This document shows, piece by piece, positions 23,986-33,922 of a DNA stretch of 64,000 nt. Under the pieces are notes generated by a model. That model worked only from the letters and a program-made list of their open reading frames with translations, was not told the DNA's origin and did no database searches. This stretch comes from Bidens hawaiensis (Eukaryota > Streptophyta > Magnoliopsida > Asterales > Asteraceae), in the NCBI GenBank assembly GCA_021521415.1, contig JAIQDT010003830.1:1-64000 (forward strand), given 5' to 3'. The stretch's first letter is position 1; the number at the start of each line of letters is the position of its first letter. Made by a program: the position numbers and the translations under genes.

Positions 23986-24439
23986 ATGATACATTACGTA
24001 AATTATGATACGTTCCATTTCAAACGTAATGTTTGTCAAGTTCCTTTAAAAATGCAACCGCAAGTCACCGAACATCCTCACTCAAACCATCACTACAATC
24101 AACTTGTCGTTACCACTATTATCATCGCTACAACTCCCTCCCTCCACAACCATATTTTCACACGCTATCAATTTTTCGCCAACCCCGAAGAGAAACGAAA
24201 CCTAAATAACCTAAGATATGCCATCACCAACTCAAACTCCATGCAAAACCAAGATGTACAAAACCAACCCAACAAACCCAATACCGACACTTTTACCCAA
24301 AATAACACCTACCAATTTCACTATCCTACTACTACGAAACGCCGACAAGCATCACATCAACTCATTCCTTGGACCCGCACCAACCAAAGTTTGCCCAACT
24401 ATGATTCAAACCTTTGACCCATACTATGTCAAGCTATGA
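23986..24439 (+). pseudogene. N/Q/P-rich coding-like remnant in Gy4
   Basis: Two overlapping frames with a base composition unlike the AT-rich surroundings (C-rich on the plus strand, Pro/Asn/Gln/Thr-rich product). The texture resembles the linker of plant gag proteins around the zinc knuckle, and its place after the leader would suit gag. No CCHC motif or capsid landmark is visible, so the assignment is tentative. Confidence 0.3.
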
Positions 24440-26789
24440 ACCATGTTTTCATATCATTACCACACAACCTTCAAGTTTTAGTACCACAATAGTCATCTGA
24501 AACATCTTCACAAAATGCATATAGGAACCGTATCCAAGCCCAAGCTAGTCAATCTCAACTTACCCAACCCATCAAGCTCAAACAAACCCCACAATTACCA
24601 AACCCATGTAAACCTAGTTACACAAGACACTCGAGAACCCATACATTCCTCAAAAGGTTCCCAAACCATCAAACATTAAGGCCTAAACCTCTACATACAC
24701 ACGCAATCCTCATTTCAGTATTCAAATATTATATAAATATATACATATAAGTAATGCATTTAAAACGACTCATCTTACTCAAATTTTCATTTATAAATCT
24801 TTGTTTTCAAGATAATGATTTACACTTATTCATAACACTCCTTCCTTTTTTGAATCCTTTTTGTTTAATAACGATATTGTCATAACAACTGTACACACTC
24901 GAAATCTAATAATAGGTCTTGTTTTCAAAAAATTTCAACAACTATTTTACGTGTTACGCGATATCGCCTTGTCGCAATACTTATTACACTTATGATTCCT
25001 TTTTACTTAAAGTAATAATACCATAATGACGTATAAACACAAAGTTTCAACTCGAATGTTTTTCCAAGATTTATTCGATAACAATTTACAAATTACAGTA
25101 TTTCGCGTTGCCTCAAGTTCCTTTTCGCCTTACGATTTTTTTTTTTGGATTTTCCCACAACAACCTTATATACTCAATATTTCGGAATGAAATTTGTTTA
25201 TCCTGGATTATTCAATAACAATTTATGAGTTCCATTACCTCACAATTTCACATGTCATATTTCTTTTATGGTTTATTTTAATAAAAATGACATTATCATA
25301 ACGGTTTTAAATACTCAAGAAATTCCGTTTAAGACCATCGAAATTTACTTGATTACAATTTATGAATTTCTCTAATTACGCGTTACCATGATGTTCAGTT
25401 ATTATATTTCGTTTGTTGGATGAGTATAACAACTTTACTCAAAGTTTATTTTTAAAATTTATTTTTCGATGATTTACTATATGCGATTTATATACTTCAC
25501 CATTATCCCAAGTCTCATTTCGTATGATGTTCTTTAAATTTTAACGAGATATTTCCATTACAATTCTATGTACTCTAGATTTCATTTTTGTGTTTCGATT
25601 GTTCATGACCGGAACCAGATTAATCGACAACAATTTGTGTGGTTAGTATGCACTGCTTCAAATTTCAGTTTCACTACAAATTCGTTTTATTTTAAATGAT
25701 ATATCCATCACGCTAATATAGTTCATTTTAAATGATAATTTATGCATATCGTTGCATGATCTTATTTACGCAAATAATGGCTTACGCAGGACCGTCCACA
25801 AGCTTTGGAGCCATTGGAAACCGTTTCTATAATCATGATTATATGAAATGTTTCACAATAGAAACCGTATGCGCATTTTATCACATTTCTTCGACGTTTT
25901 ATTTAGTTAAACAATTGATATTTCATGTTTGATATATGGTTACGCTACCCCATAAAACCCACCCCATCCTTATGATATTAAATCGTATGTCACGCAATCA
26001 TATCCTCAAATACTTAAAACCTCAAGTTTTCACTTATCGGATTTCTCTTTTTCACTTATCAGAGTTCTCATTATCATGTTTCACTTAACGATTTTATTGT
26101 TAATTTAGTGTCTCGGTTTATAGACATTGATATTTATTCATATAACTTTCGACTTCAAGCCTCATTTCATTTACTTACCCTCAGAGTACCTCTCTTCGAC
26201 CCTCTGTTTTTTTTAACAGAAGTGTTGTTTTAACTCGGGTCATTTATTATGTGACTCATTAAGTTTTTATTTGTTTCAATTATTTGTCTCATTTTTCCTA
26301 CATATTTAATACCCAACCTGAAAGATTTTCAATCGTTAGTGTTGGTTGTCAAAATTGGTAAAAACTCAACATATTTGATTTTTACATTTCTAATATTTAA
26401 GATTTCAAAATAAATATGTCTTTCAAAACCACACAATAGAACGAACCATGTGGACCATACGACGATCTAAATAATTATGGGTGCACACTTAATTATCGAA
26501 ATCCTCGTATAGAATCCATAGTAAGTGTAGTTGTGTGCGATAACTCGGACCCGAGAATGATATCAGAAAAACGGTATAAATACAAGATGATAAGGGCATG
26601 GTGGATACGCTGCCGGTATATCCTATATATAATTTCCCTTATTGTGTTTCTCATTTGTGGCGTTTTTTGAGTCATTCAGGGATTTGACGTTATTTACCTT
26701 ACTTGAATTTGTTATTTACTATTTCCTTAATACAACGACATCTGTTTGTAATTATCCCTTTTCTTAAGTTTATTTCAATCTCGGGACGG

Positions 26790-27520
26790 AATTTCCGAAA
26801 GTAGGGAAGACTGTGACATTCGTCATTTTCGGTTTAATTCGCATTTGTTTTTGTTCGGTAAACCCGGCCCGTTTTACCTTTGTGATTCTTTGATTTATTA
26901 AAAATAGTGGTTTTTATGTTACAATTATTTTTTACAATTGTTGGATCGTGAAACGTCCTTTTCGGTACGTATTGCACCTTTTTTGACCCATTAAACCAAT
27001 AAAAATGCATACAAATACATTGATAGTGACATTATGGATAACCCTTAATTTTTCCCCTATAAAAGCAAGGCAATCCATCCATTTTAGGTTGCTCGTTCAC
27101 ATCAAACACTCCTCATCTAAGTTCTAAGTTTCATCTCTCAAACGGGAAATTTCATACGAAAGTGGGGAAGACTGTGACATTCGTCATTTTCGGTTTAATT
27201 CGTATTTGTTTTTGTTCGGTAAACCCGTCCCGTTTTACCTTTGTGATTCTTTGATTTATTAAAAATAGTGGTTTTTATGTTACAATTATTTTTCACAATT
27301 GTTGGATCACGAAACGTCCTTTTCGGTACGTATTGCACCTTGTTTGACCCTCTAAACCAATCAAAATGCATACAAATATCTTGATAGTGACATTATGGAT
27401 AACCCTTAATTTTTTCCCCTATAAAAACAAGGCCAATCCATCCATATTAGGTTTCTCATTCACATCAAACACTCCTCATCTAAGTTCTAAGTTTCATCTC
27501 TCAAAGGGGCAATTTCATAT
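26790..27520 (+). repeat. 361-bp tandem duplication of PPT plus LTR start
   Basis: TGTGACATTCG with its preceding purine tract occurs at 26812 and again at 27173. Each unit includes a TATA-like CTATAAAA (27058 and 27419). The junction lies in a short shared GGAAATTTC-like word, suggesting unequal recombination. Confidence 0.85.
26794..26811 (+). promoter_or_regulatory. Gy4 polypurine tract
   Basis: CCGAAAGTAGGGAAGAC stands directly before the LTR start TGTGACATTCG at 26812. Upstream, TCTCGGGACGGAATTT (26779-26794) looks like a decayed form of the pre-PPT hairpin of Gy1-Gy3. Confidence 0.65.
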
Positions 27521-27914
27521 AATTGTAACCAACTAGGTCACTCTATTTGAAGATTTAGTGACCCGATTTGAGAAAAATATGCACGAGTGACCTAATTGAA
27601 ACACTTTTGAAAGTTGGTTACTATTCTATGAGATATTCCCTCTCTCAAACTATTGATAGTTTGACTTCTCAACGTCAAACTAAAGCTAATTTTTTATTTT
27701 AATTAATTCTTAATAAAACGCTTGTTATTATAGTTTGTTTAAAATATATTGCCCTTGTTTCCTTGTCTTTCCCTTCTCCAGCCATGGTCGGATTAGGGGT
27801 ATTGCTATTATAAGACAAGGCTACATGGAGGGCTATTATAGTCATTGTTAACACTTTAATTTTTTTAAGAATATTAATATTGTTTAGTTTTTAATTATTT
27901 TAGTTTCCAAATCC

Positions 27915-28093
27915 TTTTAATAGTTCAATGGTATTTCGGTATGTGGTGACCATCCTCGGTTTCATTCCGAGTCAAGGACCGAACCAAAACGGAACTTTCG
28001 TTTAAATACTCTATTATTAACATGTTGTATGTAAGACTTGAGTATCATCATTTCTAAGTTTATTTTAATAGTTCAATTGTATTGGGTATGTGG
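27915..28093 (+). repeat. 148-bp tandem duplication in Gy4 LTR, second unit split
   Basis: TTTTAATAGTTCAATGGTAT at 27915 recurs at 28063. The second unit continues after the nested insertion at 42568, where GTAACCATCCTTGATCC matches GTGACCATCCTCGGTTTC of the first unit. Solo LTR 3 therefore landed inside the second unit. Confidence 0.75.
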
Positions 28094-29469
28094 TGTAAGG
28101 CCCCGTACCCGGTAGCCCTACTTTAGCGTCGGATTTACTCATAAACACAGTTCTTACAATCAAAGTTAATTAAAACTTTCGCGGAAACGTCAACTTAAAT
28201 AATTCATTATAAAACATTAAATCTTTTCTTTGATACCATAACACAAAACATTATATTTAAAACATCTTTTCTTCCATATTCAGATGCGAGCCATTCAATC
28301 CATGCCATGTACCATCCTCATGCTAGTTCTTTGGTCTGATCACCTGCGTGCATACTAAAAGTCAGCTACGCTGAGTGAGTTCTAGTTAATCAAGCAACTT
28401 GTCATACAACCACTACGTACAACATATACGTATCCGAAGACACGTAGTCCACTATCTAACCTGCTCACCTTACCACTTAGCCTCTTATTTACACCTACCA
28501 CTTTGCCACTTTGCCACTTTAATAACGTATAACGTTATGCCACTTTGCCACTTTAATAACGTAGTCACGTATAGGCTTACCCTACCACGTACTATCGTCA
28601 TGCCACTAACACTTTTACTAGACTCTTGCCACTTCTAACACACTCTACCTCTACTTTTCTACAGCACGCGTCATATCATTTACATAATAAGCAAGTCACA
28701 TCATAGCATTCATACACACTAAAAACCACTTGGCACTCACTATCCTTGGCGATACGTGCAATATCCGAAGATCGTTCACGTACCGACAAACATTATATAA
28801 TAGCTACCTCGTATAACATCTATAGCATACACTTACCACTTAAGGTAAGTGTATTCACACTTCACATCGAGTATGCACACAACCCCGAAAACATAACAAG
28901 GAAATGGGGAAATGGGGCTAGAAACTCACCTGAACTCGGTTAATAGTTACTCCTTCCTTAGTTGAGCGTGACTAACTGTATAACAATTACACATCGATTA
29001 ACTATTACTATCCACATCACGTTTCTAATCTATTTACAACCCTCAATGAACGGGGGTTCTGGGGCAGCGCCCCTGACAGCGGGGTTCAAGGGGCAGAGCC
29101 CTTGGCTGAGGTCGAGCACATTTTCCATTAGGATTTTATTAGGATTTTGTTTCATTAACTGTCTTAACACATTTTCCATTAGGATTTTGAATCATTAAAT
29201 AATTCGCTACTTAAAAGTCCAAGGGCTTCTTTGTAATTAAATCATTCTTTTCCAAGTCCAGGAACCATTTTGTCATTCTGTTAAACTTCTAATTCGTTAC
29301 ATTCCTCTTAACGAACTGGTCATGGTAACGAACAGGGCCCTCTAACGAACTGGACCCTCTAACGAATTAGTCCATATAGCGAACCAGTGCAAGTAGCGAA
29401 CTGGACCTTCTAATTTGTTATCTCATTTAACGAAGGACTATAACAAATTTGGGATAATTCGTTATCTTT

Positions 29470-32400
29470 TGTAACGATTCCGGAAATTCAGGTATACCCT
29501 AGCCGGAATATACTATTTACGTGTTATTTAATACTGAATATATGAATTATAATGTGTTTATACGAGTATATAAGATTCACAGTACGAATTATACTCGAAT
29601 ATACAGCTAGTCGTATTGAAATTACGATTAATCGATGAACGGTTATTGAAACCCGAACGAATCGGGGATTACATTATAGACGAAATATATAATGTTTAGT
29701 GATGTGTACAAAGTATTAAAGCTTCGGGATAAGTGAATTATAGCACAGAAAAAGGATTTCGATTTATTAGTACGTCGGTACGATAAACGAAACCCTTAAC
29801 ATCAAACCAAGCAAGAGACGATCGATCAAGCAGAAAAAGATGCACAATTACCGACAATATGATGTGTTAAGTCAATAAATGTCATGGTTTAAGTTTTTAA
29901 AGTTTTTAAATCGGTTTTATATAAATTTAAATTTTAAGCCGAAAAACGACCGTTTTGGCCTCGTTTTGAGCGGGATTAAACGTTTAACCGAAAAACGAAC
30001 TGAACCAGATTATCCACAACATTATCCGGATTACACAATCCGAATGTGTGGCCAAGATTAGAGATGTGGGCCCCACCCCACACCACTACATGGACCGATC
30101 GGTCCTTACCCATCCATTACACACTTCATTTTCTTTTTTTAACATTCCAACTCTCCAAATCCTCTCAACCCTTTACACATTCAACCAAAACCTTTGATTT
30201 TTAAGAAGATCCACAAGGTATAAACATGTTATTATGGTTTGATCTTGCTTTTTAATTCCAAAATCTTGAGAAAATGAGGTTTCAAGTGAAAAATGGGTGA
30301 AAACCCGAGATGAAACCGATTCTTGCATGATCAAGTGATGTATACAAGTTATACAAGGGATCTTGGTCCAAGAAAGGAGTTAAAAGAGTCAAAAACGAAT
30401 TTTTACGGTTAAAATCTTTGTTTTGATGTCTTAACCGAAACCATGAAAGAAATGGCTTGATTGTGGGTATAACTTGCTTGGTGTGGTGTTGTTGTGCTTG
30501 TAGGTGTTGTAGCTAGTTGCTAGCAAAGGCTAGAAAGCAAGATCTTTGCGATCTAAAGCTAGAAACACAAGGTAGTTCGGTTTTTCGTATGATTTGTAAG
30601 ATTTGGACAGATTGTGATAGACTTAGAGTTGAGTCATGAAATTTCACAGAGATTGTGTACACATGAAAATATGAGATCTGTGAAATTTTGGTAATTTTTG
30701 GATAAAGGATGAATATTTGGTGAATTTAATGCTCGGTTTTGGTTAAAAATGGTGAAAAATAGCTAAACATCATGAAAAATTCTGGAAAAATTCATATAAG
30801 CTTTTTATAACATATAACAGTCACACACAAAATTTCAGGTCCATTGGAAAAGTCTAAGTAGGATTTTCGGTAAAACGAGTTCTAGGGTTTTCTAGCTCGG
30901 TTTTGGTGAAAATGGCATGAAAAATGAGTTTTTGGTTCTGTAAAAATTACTGGGAACTATGTGGATGGCAGGAGTCATCCCAGAAAAATTTAGGATTTTT
31001 CTAAGGTCGTTTGGTATTTTCGACATATTTGGTGTTTAAATGACGTTTAAAAATAGATAAATAAATGTTAAATATAAAAATTAATTCTGAAAATATTTTT
31101 ATAAAATTCCTTACTGTCAAAAACTGATTTGTGCAAAATTTCAAGACCCGAAACTAAACGGATAATTATTTGTGCTAAACAGAACATAAAAACAAATTTT
31201 TAAAGCTTAAAACGCGTAAACCGGCAAAGTTCGCCTAAGCGAGCTGACTGGTGTATAAAAACCCTAAAAATGGACTATTTTCATGAAACTAAGTTAATCA
31301 AGTTAAAATAAATCATCCGAAAATAATTCGGATGATTTGGGTAATGTTACCTGATTTAGCCATTTCCGGTATATTAAAGACGAAAACGTGCCCCGCGGCC
31401 AAACTGGGTGTCTAAACCGAGCTCTAATTTCACCACTTTAATTAAAATATCAATAACAACTATTTTCGGGTCGTATGTGGCCAAACTCATTTTTGAAAAC
31501 ATAAAGACGAATAACCGTGCTAGGCACGCAAAACGAGAAAACAAACTAATGTTAATTTTGACTAAAGAACTCTAAGGGATATCACAATCTAAGTCTTGAG
31601 AAGTGTTTCGGGGTTAAAATTGTCCCCGGATCGTGTACGGTACTGGGTCAACAGTGTCCCCAGACGTACCGGTTAACAAGAATTTAAGTTATATTAATAG
31701 AAATTTTGTAGTAACGACTTAGGGATCGTATTACAGATCCGGGCCGGTAGCTGTTCACAGTATTACATCTTGCTCACAAAAAGGTGAGTTTCACGAGCCC
31801 CTTTTTATTGAACTGTTTTAAATATTTTCCCGGGGCGGAAAGCACGTTTTTATCAAAGTGTTTAAGTACATGCCGATCGCATGGAAATGAATGTATTATA
31901 TAATGTTTATTGTACGGGAATCGTACGGTAATGTATTAAGATGGTAATTGTCTGAGTTGCTAATATTGTAAGGCCTGAAACAGTGTTCTGGGTTAACAGT
32001 GTCCCCAGAGGTTATTAATTGTATTTCTGGGTTAACAGTGTCCCCAGAGGCTATTAAATGTATTTCTGGGTTAACAGTGTCCCCAGAGGTTATTAAACGT
32101 ATTTCTGGGTTAACAGTGTCCCCAGAGGTTATTAAACGTATTTCTGGGTTAACAGTGTCCCCAGAGGTTATTAAATGTGTTTCTGGGTTAACAGAGTTTT
32201 CACTTGTAGGCTCATCATAATTACATCATTAATTTATGATTATTAAAATGATTTGTCATGGTTTATTTAAATTAGTGAAACTCACCAACTATTCGTAGTT
32301 GACCCGTTTTCTTTACATGCTTTCTAGGTACACCCAAATTGGAATGAGTGATACGTGCTTGATGATGTGTGCTATTTTGTGGAAGCTTAAGGGTCTATAT

Positions 32401-32588
32401 TTTGTTTTAAACATGTTAACGTACTATTGGTAAAACTTATGTGATAACGCCTAGTCGGTAACGAAACTCGGAACAATGTAATACGTTTAAATTATTGTAG
32501 TGGTGTTTTCTTTATAAGCAATGCTGTTGATATCAGATGTGTCTGTTGCATCCCGTGTACGTTTCTGCTGCGGTTACGGGGTGTTACA
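29470..32588 (+). repeat. Gy2 5' LTR, 3,119 bp
   Basis: TGTAACGATTCC...GGTGTTACA. It contains five full and one partial 39-bp repeats (31988-32197), which create a false 13-residue-periodic reading frame. Confidence 0.95.
31988..32197 (+). repeat. 39-bp minisatellite in Gy2 5' LTR
   Basis: Five full units plus one partial of CTGGGTTAACAGTGTCCCCA and 19 further bases. The CTGGG/CCCAG ends of each unit could pair as a short stem. A lone related word sits upstream near 31650. Confidence 0.92.
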
Positions 32589-32593
32589 GAACT

Positions 32594-32606
32594 TGGTATC
32601 AGAGCC
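32594..32606 (+). promoter_or_regulatory. Gy2 primer-binding site
   Basis: TGGTATCAGAGCC begins five bases after the LTR end at 32588. It matches initiator tRNA-Met. Confidence 0.93.
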
Positions 32607-32875
32607 ATTGGTTATAAAGAATTAGGATGTCTTTAAAAGATACCTAAAATATAACCAGTAGCTCAAGTGTTATAGGATCTGAATATCAACTAATAATTTA
32701 TTGTGACGAGGTCTGGATGAACTTGGTTGGACAAGTGAGTTATTATGGTCCGGAACATAATAACAGACTTGTCCGCACGAGGGAATTCAGGGGAAGTCAC
32801 GGGGGACTTTAATAGGTAAAATTGGCAACATATGTGCAAATATATGATAATATTGTGTGTGGTCAAGTTGTATAA

Positions 32876-32945
32876 GTAAGTGTATTTTAATTTGATTACG
32901 ATTTACACTATGGAAAGAACTATATGTTTGTTAACTTGTGTGCAG
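32876..32945 (+). other. Possible 70-nt intron before the extra ORF
   Basis: GTAAGT at 32876 is a consensus plant splice donor. TTGTGTGCAG ending at 32945 is a good acceptor, and the ATG of the extra ORF follows six bases later. The size is near the lower limit for plant introns. Inferred only. Confidence 0.35.
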
Positions 32946-32951
32946 GTTAGG

Positions 32952-33551
32952 ATGTCAAGAACACCTAGTGTATCGATGGAGGAGGACCCGGAGGAAGTCA
33001 GCTCCGGGAACTCTGGGAGCCTCCCCGTATCATCCAGCTCTGAGCCTAGCGAGGCTAGTGTTAGGAGCTCTAGCCATTCCTCCCCTGCCAGGATTGCTAG
33101 ATCTCCTACCCCACCCGCACCACAGGCCGTCCCTATCCCTCCCGGATTCGGACCCCGCCTCACGGCGCGGATCAGTGTTCCGCAAGTCCCACCTACCTCG
33201 CCCCCACCCAGACCTGCTACCCGCAGGGGCGAGTACTCCCGCTCCCAGCCCGAGCCTGTGACTCCACCTGTGTGGGGTCTCCCTAGGCAGGAGAGGGACG
33301 CGGCGGCGTGGCTACGAGTGCTCACCGAACAGGTGAATGAGCACTCCGCCGCCTTGACGGTGGGGGTACAGAGGCGGATGTACCTAGGGGACTGCATAAT
33401 GGACCACCAGTATGCGATTTCGCAGCTGAAGAAGGAGTGTTCATACTCCCAGTGGATGATCGGCCGGATGGAGACGCGGATCCTGGTTATGCTGGCTGTG
33501 ATGGTGGTGTTGGTGGCGGTGTTGGTGGGTTTGGTATACCACCGTGGTTAG
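32952..33551 (+). CDS. Gy2 extra ORF upstream of gag, 199 aa, C-terminal membrane segment
   Basis: No family recognised. ATG at 32952 is chosen because it follows an acceptor-like site and opens the compositionally distinct region. Residues 1-40 are Ser/Glu-rich, and about 45-110 are Pro/Ser-rich and likely disordered. About 115-175 looks helical (RQERDAAAWLRVLTEQVNEH ... AISQLKKECSY). About 175-195 is a strongly hydrophobic stretch (ILVMLAVMVVLVAVLVGLVY) followed by HRG and stop, that is, a tail-anchor-like topology. It lies between the primer-binding site and gag, about 370 bases before gag. Extra ORFs are known in some plant Ty3/gypsy elements; function here is unknown. GC content is clearly higher than its surroundings, which fits real coding. 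Confidence 0.6.
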   Translation: MSRTPSVSMEEDPEEVSSGNSGSLPVSSSSEPSEASVRSSSHSSPARIARSPTPPAPQAVPIPPGFGPRLTARISVPQVPPTSPPPRPATRRGEYSRSQPEPVTPPVWGLPRQERDAAAWLRVLTEQVNEHSAALTVGVQRRMYLGDCIMDHQYAISQLKKECSYSQWMIGRMETRILVMLAVMVVLVAVLVGLVYHRG

Positions 33552-33597
33552 TTGTGTTAGGACGGGAGTAGACAGGGGCCGCTTTTTGATACTCTGT

Positions 33598-33921
33598 GTA
33601 AGCAGTTAGTGGTGATGCTAACATAGAGTGAATCTTGGGTAGTTATAATACAACCACTGGCCCTTAGGAGGGTCTCTTTTGGGGTATATCGTTATAGATA
33701 CTTTTGGGTATCATTCAAGCACTGACCCATTGTGGGTTATGTCGAGATGATGCCGACATAGGCCCTATGTAGGAAAACTTAACTTATGTAATGATGACAG
33801 GAAACGTATGCGAACTGACATGGATGTAATTTGTACTAATGTTTATTAATGAATGGAATGTTTGTTGTGTTTTATGATTGGAACTTGTATTAATTATATA
33901 TATTTTCTTGATGTTATGTAG
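33598..33921 (+). other. Spacer between extra ORF and gag with splice-like ends
   Basis: Bounded by TGTGTAAGC (donor-like GTAAGC at 33598) and TTATGTAG (acceptor-like, ending 33921), one base before the gag ATG. Removal would place gag close to the upstream ORF in a spliced RNA. There is no independent evidence. Confidence 0.3.
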
Positions 33922-33922
33922 A

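Larger units (their letters stand above)
22068..26793 (+). other. Gy4 interior, no recognisable pol
   Basis: 4.7 kb of AT-rich DNA between a primer-binding site and a polypurine tract. 22418-22748 has short overlapping frames with no domain. 22790-23640 is a degenerate low-complexity zone. 23986-24439 has an N/Q/P-rich coding-like stretch. 24440-26793 shows only short frames with no domain. I found no RT, RNase H or integrase motif. Either a very old element or a non-autonomous (LARD-like) one. Confidence 0.55.

Noticed and set aside
31999..32220. 73-residue repeat protein in Gy2 LTR
   Set aside because: By-product of a 39-bp minisatellite; the frame is broken in the other LTR.
32903..33397. 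164-codon minus-strand frame
   Set aside because: Mirror of the GC-rich extra ORF of Gy2. The plus-strand frame has the membrane segment, start context and position; the minus frame has no support.
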